Positions 7,492 to 14,790 of a stretch of 57,629 nt of DNA are shown here, in pieces; the stretch's first letter is position 1, and every line of letters begins with the position of its first letter. Made by a program: the position numbers and the translations under genes. The stretch comes from Bacteroidales bacterium. GTDB taxonomy: Bacteria; Bacteroidota; Bacteroidia; Bacteroidales; F082. A model generated the notes under the pieces. The model saw nothing but the letters and a program-made list of their open reading frames with translations, had not been told where the DNA came from and made no database searches. The stretch is from assembly GCA_017649945.1 (NCBI GenBank), contig JAGCFU010000009.1:1-57629 (forward strand). The letters are read 5' to 3'.

Positions 7492-9360
7492 TTAATAACT
7501 GCTAAACAAATCAAAATGATATTGCATATAAGCCCTGCCTTGCTGTGTGAGGCTGTCGGACTTGTCTTTCGGGAAGGTGTTTGTAGTGATATTATTCTCA
7601 ACAGATATCACATATTCTCCTTCCTCCGTCTTCCATCCCAAGCCACTATTCAGCTCGAAGAAAGCGAACGGACGGTAGCAGGTGTTGAACACGTTTTTAC
7701 TCCAGAAAAACTCCTCATGCTGCAAGCCCAGCTGAGCCAACAAGGTAGCCGGCACGTCGGTGTTGCCGCAAATCTTGTCGTATGTGGTGCCGCGCAATGA
7801 GTCGATGATTGGCTCGCCATAAAGCAGCAACGGAATCTTATGATATGGGAATGACTCCATCCTGTGATTCTTATACGACGGATGGCTATGGTCGGCCATG
7901 AAGACAAACAAGGTGTTTTTGTACCAAGGTTGCTGTCTTGCCTTGTCCATAAACTGTTTTATGGCTATATCGGTGTATTTCGCCGAGTTGACGAATTCTT
8001 TCTCAAGCTGAGGCCATTCCATCTCCTCAAAAATCTTAGGATAATCGTATGGCGAGTGACTGCTGAGCGTGAAAATCGTAGTGAAGAACGGTTCAGGCTG
8101 ATTGCTGATGTCTTTCGCCGCCCAAGGAAGCATATCCACATCCTGAATGCCGAGTTTTCCTTTATGGAAACGCTCTTTGACGTCTTTGCCCTCAACGATT
8201 CTGTCGAATTCGTTATATCTCAGATACGACAGGATATTGCCGTAATTCAGTTCGCCGCCGAAATAAAAACTCGTGTAATAACCCACTGAGTCAAGGGTTT
8301 TCACCACCGACGGGATGGCATAATATTTCTCCTGATGGTTGGTGATTGTCGTAACAGGCAAGCCGGGCAGACCACCGATAATCGAAGCTATACCTTGCTG
8401 TGAACGGTTTGCAGAGGCATAGAAATCAGTAAACAGGATGCCGTCTTTCTCAAGATTATGGAAATTCGGCGTAATGCGCGAGTCACCGCCCAACGACTCG
8501 ATGAGGTCGGCCGACCAGCTCTCGAGAAGCACGATGAGGATGTTCGGACGGTCGGTTTTCAACACCATGACTGTTGAGTCGCACTCCACTTCATGAGTCT
8601 CTTTGGTGATAGCCGCGGCTTTTTCAGAATTCATGTAATTGAAATGCGCCTTGGAGTCGACCATCCTTGAATTTGAGATGTTCTCCATGAGGTTGTAGGC
8701 CGGATTCACTGTCATCACATTCACGATTTTGTAATTGCTAAAATAGCCGGAGCTCGTTGAAATCGGGATTTCGCCGAGGCCGCCACGCATGCCGATGAAC
8801 ATCAGTCCGAACACTGCGACAAACACTATCACGAAGGTGTATATGCCGTCTTTCTCTCTCCTGTACTCGCCAAACGAAGGCTCGATCCATCTCACATACA
8901 GCCACGAGAACAGCAACGTGAAGCATGCCCACAGCGAGATGAGAAGCACAGTCTGTTGTGTAGATGCGGTATTAAACACCTCAGCAGGCTCTTTAAGATA
9001 CATCAAAGCCTTGTAACTCAACTTGGTACGCCATTCACCATATATTCCTATCTCACCCATCACGGCGAGGATGTAAAGGGCTATTATCAGGTAAAAATAC
9101 CATCTCACCCAGCGATAGCTGACATCTCTGTCGAAACATGTCAAGATAAACATCACCAAAGCCGGGATAGGCATTATAAAACAGGCGCTTGCGATATCCA
9201 AAGGCCATGCCTTGACGAAACCTTTCAGCACCTCAACAAACGGCACCATGTCGTGATTAACGAGATTCCAGTAGTTCACTATGAAGACGATTCTCATTCC
9301 TGCGAACAAAACCAAAAAGAAAATCAACACCTTAATAAGGTAAATGACGTATTTTTTCAT
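7492..9360 (-). CDS. LTA synthase-like membrane sulfatase / phosphoglycerol or phosphoethanolamine transferase family
   Basis: This inner-membrane enzyme has an N-terminal block of about five hydrophobic segments (8-28, 55-75, 88-106, 138-157, 173-192) and an extracytoplasmic alkaline-phosphatase-fold sulfatase domain (about 270-580). Visible motifs are 'PNILIVLLESWSAD' (metal-binding Glu280), 'ASANRSQQGIAS' and 'MADHSHPS'. LtaS-type enzymes normally use Thr as nucleophile; the aligned position here appears to be Ser320. I chose the ATG at 9360, because the longer frame adds only MQKFIS before the first membrane helix. Family membership is clear. Substrate is unknown; Bacteroidota lack lipoteichoic acid, so head-group transfer to a lipid or glycan is an inference. 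Confidence 0.85.
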   Translation of the reverse strand: MKKYVIYLIKVLIFFLVLFAGMRIVFIVNYWNLVNHDMVPFVEVLKGFVKAWPLDIASACFIMPIPALVMFILTCFDRDVSYRWVRWYFYLIIALYILAVMGEIGIYGEWRTKLSYKALMYLKEPAEVFNTASTQQTVLLISLWACFTLLFSWLYVRWIEPSFGEYRREKDGIYTFVIVFVAVFGLMFIGMRGGLGEIPISTSSGYFSNYKIVNVMTVNPAYNLMENISNSRMVDSKAHFNYMNSEKAAAITKETHEVECDSTVMVLKTDRPNILIVLLESWSADLIESLGGDSRITPNFHNLEKDGILFTDFYASANRSQQGIASIIGGLPGLPVTTITNHQEKYYAIPSVVKTLDSVGYYTSFYFGGELNYGNILSYLRYNEFDRIVEGKDVKERFHKGKLGIQDVDMLPWAAKDISNQPEPFFTTIFTLSSHSPYDYPKIFEEMEWPQLEKEFVNSAKYTDIAIKQFMDKARQQPWYKNTLFVFMADHSHPSYKNHRMESFPYHKIPLLLYGEPIIDSLRGTTYDKICGNTDVPATLLAQLGLQHEEFFWSKNVFNTCYRPFAFFELNSGLGWKTEEGEYVISVENNITTNTFPKDKSDSLTQQGRAYMQYHFDLFSSY

Positions 9361-9375
9361 AGATATAAATTTTTG

Positions 9376-9383
9376 CAAAAATA
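9376..9383 (-). promoter_or_regulatory. -7 element (TATTTTTG) for the LtaS-like gene
   Basis: TATTTTTG on the minus strand lies 15 bases upstream of the ATG at 9360. This position supports the shorter start, because the longer frame would begin only about at the element itself. It is back to back with the yggS promoter. Confidence 0.6.
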
Positions 9384-9429
9384 ATAATTTTTGTTATAAG
9401 ATATCAGTTAAAAATTAAAGATTTTTTAC

Positions 9430-9437
9430 TAATTTTG
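9430..9437 (+). promoter_or_regulatory. -7 element (TAATTTTG) for yggS-nadE
   Basis: TAATTTTG matches TAnnTTTG and is 21 bases upstream of the yggS ATG. A good -33 TTG at the right spacing was not found. Confidence 0.55.
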
Positions 9438-9458
9438 CGTGTTTAAATTTTTGTTGAT

Positions 9459-10130
9459 ATGGTCAAGGAAAATTTGGAAAAAATAAGAAAAACGGTTCCT
9501 GAGGGAGTCGTTTTGGTGGCGGTGTCGAAGACGAAGCCTGTGGAGGACATACAAGAGGCTTACGAAGCCGGACAACGTGTATTCGGCGAGAACCATGCGC
9601 TCGAGATGCGCGACAAACACGAGGTTCTGCCAAAGGACATCGACTGGCATTTCATCGGACATCTGCAGACAAACAAAATCAAATACATCATACCGTTCAC
9701 GCGGTTGATTCATTCCATCGACACGTTCAATCTGCTGCAAGCCGTTAATAAAGAAGCAGTTAAGCACGACAGAGTTGTCGACTGCCTGCTGCAATTCCAC
9801 ATCGCGGAAGAGGAAACGAAATTCGGCCTCAGCATGGAAGAAGCCAAGGATATCCTGAATTCCGAGATTTTCAAGGCAATGAACAACGTGCGCATCTGCG
9901 GCGTGATGGGAATGGCTACAAACACCGACGATATGGTACTGGTCCGCAAGGAATTCAAGCATCTGAAAGATATTTTCACCACCTTAAAATCAAAGTATTT
10001 CGCTGATTGTGAATGGTTTAAGGAGATTTCAATGGGAATGTCGCACGATTATCCGATTGCCATCGAAGAAGGAGCGACACTCGTAAGAGTCGGAAGCAAA
10101 ATTTTTGGAGAAAGAAATTATAATATTTAA
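9459..10130 (+). CDS. yggS: YggS/PROSC family pyridoxal-phosphate homeostasis protein
   Basis: This cytoplasmic PLP-binding protein helps hold free pyridoxal phosphate and affects amino-acid pools. The 223-residue protein matches the family's single-domain TIM barrel. The PLP lysine lies in 'VAVSKTKP' (Lys24), followed by 'FGENHALEM', 'DWHFIGHLQTNKIKYI' and the phosphate-binding 'SMGMSHDYPIAIEEGATLVR' near the C-terminus. nadE starts 2 bases after its stop, so the two are co-transcribed, which links two cofactor-related genes. Confidence 0.95.
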   Translation: MVKENLEKIRKTVPEGVVLVAVSKTKPVEDIQEAYEAGQRVFGENHALEMRDKHEVLPKDIDWHFIGHLQTNKIKYIIPFTRLIHSIDTFNLLQAVNKEAVKHDRVVDCLLQFHIAEEETKFGLSMEEAKDILNSEIFKAMNNVRICGVMGMATNTDDMVLVRKEFKHLKDIFTTLKSKYFADCEWFKEISMGMSHDYPIAIEEGATLVRVGSKIFGERNYNI

Positions 10131-10132
10131 CT

Positions 10133-10879
10133 ATGAATACATTCAATGCAAAAGAAGTAAAGGACCGTGTGGTTCAATGGATTCGTGATTGGTTTGAAGC
10201 AAACGGCAAAGGTTGCAATGCAGTTATCGGAATATCAGGCGGCAAGGACAGCAGCATAGTTGCAGGCTTGTGCGTCGAGGCACTCGGCAAAGACCGCGTC
10301 ATCGGTGTGACGATGCCAAACGGAGTGCAGAAAGACATCTCCGACAGCATGAAGCTCATCAACCATCTTGGAATTAAATACTGCTGCGTGAACATCGGCG
10401 AGACCTACAACGCTTTGATGGCAGAAGTGAAAAAGCAGCTGGCAACTCTTGACAAAGACGTTGCAAACCAGACAGTTATCAATATGCCACCTCGTTTGAG
10501 GATGACGGCTTTGTATGCTGTCTCACAGTCGATGAACGGCCGCGTGGCAAACACCTGCAACCTCTCGGAAGACTGGGTCGGATACAGCACACGCTACGGT
10601 GACGCTGCCGGCGACTTCTCCCCTCTCGGCGGACTCACAGTACAGGAAGTGAAAGCTGTCGGTAAAGAATTAGGATTACCGATTGAATTGATTGAGAAGA
10701 CCCCATCTGACGGTCTTTGCGGCAAGAGCGACGAAGACAATTTAGGCTTTACCTACGCCACCTTAGATAAATATATAAGGACTGGTGTTTGCGAAGATCC
10801 TGTCATCAAGGCGAAGATTGACGACAAACATGCAAAAAACCTATTCAAGTTAGAGCCGATTCCGCATTTCAGTCTTTAG
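10133..10879 (+). CDS. nadE: NAD synthetase (ammonia-dependent type)
   Basis: NadE converts nicotinic acid adenine dinucleotide to NAD using ATP and ammonia. The protein is 248 residues with no glutaminase domain, so it is the short, ammonia-using form. The PP-loop SGGKDSS is at 35-41. 'NTCNLSEDWVGYSTRYGDAA' (substrate loop) and 'PSDGLCGKSDEDNLGF' are as in the family. It sits 2 bases after yggS. A near-perfect inverted repeat follows (10891-10962) and probably ends the transcript. Confidence 0.95.
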   Translation: MNTFNAKEVKDRVVQWIRDWFEANGKGCNAVIGISGGKDSSIVAGLCVEALGKDRVIGVTMPNGVQKDISDSMKLINHLGIKYCCVNIGETYNALMAEVKKQLATLDKDVANQTVINMPPRLRMTALYAVSQSMNGRVANTCNLSEDWVGYSTRYGDAAGDFSPLGGLTVQEVKAVGKELGLPIELIEKTPSDGLCGKSDEDNLGFTYATLDKYIRTGVCEDPVIKAKIDDKHAKNLFKLEPIPHFSL

Positions 10880-10890
10880 ATCTCGTTAGC

Positions 10891-10962
10891 AGCAATAATG
10901 ATGCAAAAAGCAGTCTCGAAATCTGTCCTTTCTAAGGCCTGCTTTTCTGCATCATTATTGCT
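10891..10962. terminator. Long imperfect inverted repeat between convergent nadE and PHP genes
   Basis: The left arm (10891-10913) begins AGCAATAATGATGCA. The right arm (10939-10962) is its reverse complement with one extra base, a stem of about 23 base pairs with a 25-base loop. It fills the space between two convergent genes and touches the stop codon of the PHP gene, so a bidirectional terminator is the simplest reading. The stem is long for a Rho-independent terminator and lacks a uniform U tract on either side. Confidence 0.7.
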
Positions 10963-12153
10963 TTATTTCCTTCTAATCAGTAATACTATAAGTGTAATTA
11001 TTCCGATGTAAATACCCCACAACGCTGCGGTCCAGAAATAAGAGATGTGATCGAGGCGCTGTTTGGTTATCACGTCACTTTCATGGCGCGTGACAGGGTT
11101 CAGCCACATAGTGGTGCCGTCGAAGAATGTCAAGACGGTACGCACATACTGGTCGGAAGGCTGGATGTCGTAAGAAGCGCCGAAAATCGAATCTGCAATT
11201 TTATGATTTTCTTCTTTAAGAATCATGCCGCCCTGTCCGATAAAATTGACTTTCGCTATTGGTTTTGTCACACTGATGTCATAGTGAGTTCCATCGAGTC
11301 TTGCATGGTTGAGGTGCGGCATCGTGCGTTTGAAGCGGACAACCTTATCATCCATTTTCTCTTTTCTGTCGAGTTTGAAATCGATGCCGACAGCCTTGCC
11401 TGAAAGAAGCGCGTCGTAAAGTTGGTTGGCGTCGTTATCTTTGGCATTAAGATATGTTATCCTCAACGCTATATCATTGATTTTCAACACATCATGAGTG
11501 TCATCATCAGCAATGAGATATACAAGATGTCCGTTGGAAAGCGCCATGTCCCAATGTTTCGGTGAGTTCACGAAACCGTTCAGAACCTCAAGAATATTGT
11601 AGTTGCTGAGATATTTCATGTCACGGACAAGATAGCCGCCGTCGACGAAGCTCGGATGCGCAATAGCCACCACCCTGTTCTGTTCGCCTAACTTGTTGAG
11701 CATGTGCTGTTTATGACTTAAAGTCTGGTAAAAGAAATAGTCGACATAGCGCACTTTTTTCGTACCGAGGCACACCTGATGTATTTTCCAGACGTTGTAG
11801 CCGTGCTCGTAGCCAGGGATGAAACCAGGATCACGGCCGTCTTCATAGCCGTTCACCTTATTATAATCGGAGATTCCGACATGGTCGTAACCGAACATGC
11901 GATACATGCTGTCGTAGACCTCGTTACCGTTGTTGCGGCCGTTCGTAACACCGCCATACTGACGCGTGTGACCGTGGAAATTACAGCATTTCCAATAAGT
12001 CGAATCTATGTCCTGATAAGGATTCAGAAGATAATCGCCATGGAAAGGCACCGGCTCATCGAAAACGTAAAACGGCACGAAGATGTTCATCGCGATGAGG
12101 AAGGCGACGAAGGTACCTATGAGGTATAGGAAATATTTTAAGATTTTTTTCAT
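10963..12153 (-). CDS. Membrane-anchored PHP-domain phosphoesterase-like protein
   Basis: This 396-residue protein has a membrane helix at each end (about 5-27 and 372-392) and a PHP-like metal-dependent domain between them. Likely metal ligands are HGH (His60, His62), 'YDHVGISD' (Asp90, His91), Glu116/His117 in 'PGYEHGY', His166 in 'VVAIAHPS' and 'ADDDTHD' (Asp217/His220). PHP enzymes hydrolyse phosphoesters, but the substrate here is unknown, and the active domain probably faces the periplasm. The start at 12153 is preferred over upstream Met codons because it begins directly with the basic and hydrophobic segment. It is divergent from the EamA gene and convergent with nadE. Confidence 0.75.
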   Translation of the reverse strand: MKKILKYFLYLIGTFVAFLIAMNIFVPFYVFDEPVPFHGDYLLNPYQDIDSTYWKCCNFHGHTRQYGGVTNGRNNGNEVYDSMYRMFGYDHVGISDYNKVNGYEDGRDPGFIPGYEHGYNVWKIHQVCLGTKKVRYVDYFFYQTLSHKQHMLNKLGEQNRVVAIAHPSFVDGGYLVRDMKYLSNYNILEVLNGFVNSPKHWDMALSNGHLVYLIADDDTHDVLKINDIALRITYLNAKDNDANQLYDALLSGKAVGIDFKLDRKEKMDDKVVRFKRTMPHLNHARLDGTHYDISVTKPIAKVNFIGQGGMILKEENHKIADSIFGASYDIQPSDQYVRTVLTFFDGTTMWLNPVTRHESDVITKQRLDHISYFWTAALWGIYIGIITLIVLLIRRK

Positions 12154-12194
12154 CATCAAATCATTAAATGCCATTAATGGCGTTAATAAGTTTA

Positions 12195-12202
12195 CAAAAT
12201 TA
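12195..12202 (-). promoter_or_regulatory. -7 element (TAATTTTG) for the PHP gene
   Basis: TAATTTTG on the minus strand is 41 bases upstream of the ATG at 12153. No convincing -33 element was seen. Confidence 0.45.
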
Positions 12203-12211
12203 CAGATAATT

Positions 12212-12245
12212 TTTGAATTACAGATGGATTTTTTTGATATTTTTG
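12212..12245 (+). promoter_or_regulatory. -33 / -7 promoter for the EamA gene, predicting a leaderless mRNA
   Basis: TTTG at 12212-12215 and TATTTTTG at 12238-12245 are separated by 22 bases. The ATG begins at 12250, only 4 bases after the -7 element. Transcription should therefore start at or next to the A of the start codon. Confidence 0.65.
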
Positions 12246-12249
12246 CACC

Positions 12250-13143
12250 ATGAAAAACAGAAATTATTTAGTACATATCGCAGGCGTTATCGCCATGATT
12301 ATCTGGGGGTTATCGTTCATCTGGTCGACACAGGTGTACCGTAACCTGAACCCGACGGCGACGATATTCCTGCGTTTGGTGATAGCGACGATTTTCTTCA
12401 CAGCGATACTTTTCATCTTCAAGTTAAACGAGAAAGTCGAGCGCAAACACCTTGGATTGTTCGCTTTGGCTGCGATGTTCGAGCCGTTTTTGTACTTTAT
12501 TTTCGAGGGTTACGGCCTGAAAAGCACCTCCCCCATCATCGGGTCGGCCATCATCGCAATGATTCCGTTGGTGACGCCTATCGCAGCGACCATTTTCCTA
12601 AAAGAGAAGCTGACCCCGATGAACATCTTGGGATTCATCATTTCATTCCTTGGCGTTATTGTGATGCTGATGAACAAAGACCTTGAGTTCGTGGCGTCGC
12701 CCAAAGGAGTGATTTTCCTATTCTGCGCCGTGTTGGTGGCTGTAGGTTATTCCATTTCCTTAGCGAAGCTGACAAAACTTTATAAACCATTGACAATCAC
12801 CTGGATGCAAAATATAATCGGCATGATTTACTTCATTCCGTTGACTATCATCATGGAGCAGTTTGAGCCGTCGAATTTCGCCAACGTGAGCGGTTACATT
12901 GTGCCGTTGGTGTGCCTCGGCGTGTTCTGCAGCGCCATAGCCTACTCGCTGTGGGCGTTCGCGTTCAGCCGTCTCGGAGCTTCTAAAGCCAACGTGTACA
13001 GCAACCTCATACCAGTGTTCACCGGCATTTTCAGTTTCATTTTAGGCATCGAGGCACTGTCATACAACAAGATTCTCGGCATCGTTTTTGTTGTCGTAGG
13101 TTTAATATTCGCACAGTTAAAAAAGAAGGAGACGAAAGCATGA
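12250..13143 (+). CDS. EamA/DMT-family transporter
   Basis: This 297-residue inner-membrane protein is built of about ten hydrophobic helices arranged as two EamA repeats (about 8-140 and 150-290). The first repeat opens with 'GVIAMIIWGLSFIWST' and the second ends 'ILGIVFVVVGLIFAQLKKKE'. Family members export metabolites, often amino acids or nucleosides; the substrate cannot be read from the sequence. Its last codons overlap the methyltransferase start by 4 bases (ATGA), implying translational coupling. The promoter predicts a leaderless transcript. Confidence 0.92.
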   Translation: MKNRNYLVHIAGVIAMIIWGLSFIWSTQVYRNLNPTATIFLRLVIATIFFTAILFIFKLNEKVERKHLGLFALAAMFEPFLYFIFEGYGLKSTSPIIGSAIIAMIPLVTPIAATIFLKEKLTPMNILGFIISFLGVIVMLMNKDLEFVASPKGVIFLFCAVLVAVGYSISLAKLTKLYKPLTITWMQNIIGMIYFIPLTIIMEQFEPSNFANVSGYIVPLVCLGVFCSAIAYSLWAFAFSRLGASKANVYSNLIPVFTGIFSFILGIEALSYNKILGIVFVVVGLIFAQLKKKETKA

Positions 13144-13925
13144 TAACGAGCAAGTCGAACCCTAAAATCAAGAATATCAGCAAGTTAGAGAAAGCCTCGG
13201 AGCGCCGTGAGCAGAACCGCATCCTCATCGAAGGGCGACGCGAAATAGAGCGCGCCGTGGCATGTGGCTTCGAGATTGACACGTTATTTATATGTCCGGA
13301 AATTGCACGCAAAGATGTAGGAATAACGGCGCGCTCGGTGGAGGAAGTCTCGTTGGAAGTCTTCGAGAAGATAGCTTACCGCGAAGGCAGCGACGGACTC
13401 TTGGCAGTGGCGATTCCAAAATACGCTGACTTACAAGCGTTTAAACCCAAAAAGAAAAACCCGCTCATAATCGTTTTAGAAACAGTTGAAAAGCCAGGAA
13501 ATCTCGGTGCTGTGATGCGTACAGCAGACGCAGCAGGAGTCGACGCAGTCATCATCGCCGACCAGAGGACAGATTTGTACAACCCTAACGCCATCCGTGC
13601 AAGCGTGGGATGCATCTTCTCGGTGCCGCTGTTCGCTTGCTCATCGGAAGAATGCATCAAATGGCTGAAAGCCAACAATATAACGATATATTGCACATAT
13701 CTTAAAGCCTCTATCGATTACTTAGAGGCAGATTTCAAGAAAGCATCGGCCATTGTGATGGGAACGGAGGCGACAGGCATCTCGCAACAATGGGTTGACG
13801 CCGCCGACCAGAACATCATCATCCCGATGAACGGCATTGCGGATTCACTGAATGTTTCGGTTACGACTGCAATCGTGACGTTTGAGGCAATAAGACAACG
13901 TAGAATTAATATCACGCAGAAATAG
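13140..13925 (+). CDS. SpoU/TrmH-family RNA 2'-O-methyltransferase
   Basis: This protein methylates the 2'-hydroxyl of a ribose in rRNA or tRNA with S-adenosylmethionine. The 261-residue protein has the N-terminal substrate-binding domain (about 1-95; 'NRILIEGRREIERAV') and the knotted SPOUT domain with motif 1 'EKPGNLGAVMRTADAAGVDA', motif 2 'IVMGTEATGIS' and motif 3 'IPMNGIADSLNVSVTTAI'. The target base is unknown; RlmB-like or TrmH-like roles are both possible. It overlaps the upstream transporter gene by 4 bases. Its last codons and TAG stop fall inside an inverted GCAGAAA array. Confidence 0.93.
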   Translation: MITSKSNPKIKNISKLEKASERREQNRILIEGRREIERAVACGFEIDTLFICPEIARKDVGITARSVEEVSLEVFEKIAYREGSDGLLAVAIPKYADLQAFKPKKKNPLIIVLETVEKPGNLGAVMRTADAAGVDAVIIADQRTDLYNPNAIRASVGCIFSVPLFACSSEECIKWLKANNITIYCTYLKASIDYLEADFKKASAIVMGTEATGISQQWVDAADQNIIIPMNGIADSLNVSVTTAIVTFEAIRQRRINITQK

Positions 13926-13982
13926 CAGAAACTGCAGAAAAAAAATTATTAATACTTTCTGCTATTTCTGCGGTTTCTGCGT
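13914..13982. repeat. Inverted pair of three nonamers (nnGCAGAAA) forming a hairpin
   Basis: The left arm is ACGCAGAAA, TAGCAGAAA, CTGCAGAAA (13914-13940). The right arm (13956-13982), read on the minus strand, is ACGCAGAAA, CCGCAGAAA, TAGCAGAAA. The left arm holds the last two codons and TAG stop of the methyltransferase gene, and the right arm ends at a GTG that opens the next frame. A stem of about 27 pairs with few mismatches and a 15-base loop is expected. It could terminate or shield the message, or mask the thioesterase start. Confidence 0.85.
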
Positions 13983-13989
13983 GAAAAAT

Positions 13990-14727
13990 ATGAATATGGG
14001 AAATAATCATTATACAAAAAACTTCAAGGTCATGTCGAGTTACTGCGACAGCGTGAACAGGTTGAGTCCTTTCATGATGCAGACTTTGTTTGAGGAACTC
14101 GCTGACGCCAACGCCACGCAACTTGGTATCGACCAGCCGACACTGGGAGAGCGCGACAACGCCTTCTGGGTCGTCCGTCGCATAAAATTCGAGTTCAAAA
14201 GCGTGGTGAAAGACCACGACGACGTGATTTTGAAGACATGGCCATCCGGACCTGAGACACTGCGCTGCTTCCGTTCTTATCAGATTCTGAAAAGTCCAAC
14301 GGAACCGGCGGTCAACGCCTTGGCGGAATGGGTGATTTTGGATAAGGAGACTCGTCGCTTGCGCAAAACCGACAGCGTACACTACCCTGACATTCAATTC
14401 ATTCCGGAGAAAGCATGCGAACCGACATTCAGAAGGTTCAAAGACGACTTCACCGAAGACAATTTCGTTTACGAGAAGACAATCCGCGCCTGCGACATCG
14501 ATATTTCGCACCACACCAACAACACAAAATACTGCATGATGGTTCTCGACTCATTCTCCATCAAAGAGTTGGAAGCGATGACACTCAAGGAGTTAGAAAT
14601 CCATTACGAGGCTGAGAGTTTGGAAGGCGACGTGCTCCGCATCTATCGTAAAAAAGTCGACGACGAATGGCATTTCGCTATAAAACGTGACGGGAAAGTC
14701 ATCACCTACGCCTATATTAAAAATTAA
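13990..14727 (+). CDS. Acyl-ACP thioesterase (hotdog fold)
   Basis: This enzyme hydrolyses acyl-ACP to release free fatty acids. About 245 residues form two hotdog modules, an N-terminal one ('FEELADANATQLGID', 'NAFWVVRRIKFEFK') and a C-terminal one ('CDIDISHHTNNTKYCMMVLD', about 155-175), as in bacterial members of the plant FatA/FatB-like family. The HTNN stretch contains the expected Asn and His catalytic residues. I chose the ATG at 13990. A GTG at 13981 is in frame but lies in the right arm of the preceding hairpin, and an ATG at 13996 is also possible. Confidence 0.87.
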   Translation: MNMGNNHYTKNFKVMSSYCDSVNRLSPFMMQTLFEELADANATQLGIDQPTLGERDNAFWVVRRIKFEFKSVVKDHDDVILKTWPSGPETLRCFRSYQILKSPTEPAVNALAEWVILDKETRRLRKTDSVHYPDIQFIPEKACEPTFRRFKDDFTEDNFVYEKTIRACDIDISHHTNNTKYCMMVLDSFSIKELEAMTLKELEIHYEAESLEGDVLRIYRKKVDDEWHFAIKRDGKVITYAYIKN

Positions 14728-14728
14728 T

Positions 14729-14759
14729 TTTGAGAATACGGCAAATTGTCTTATTTTTG
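14729..14759 (+). promoter_or_regulatory. Textbook Bacteroidota promoter for acetate-CoA ligase
   Basis: TTTG (14729-14732) and TATTTTTG (14752-14759) are 19 bases apart, the ideal spacing for the phylum's primary sigma factor. The predicted leader to the ATG at 14791 is about 25 bases. The -33 box begins right after the thioesterase stop. Confidence 0.75.
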
Positions 14760-14790
14760 CAAAAAATTGAAACAAATTAAAATTACAGAT

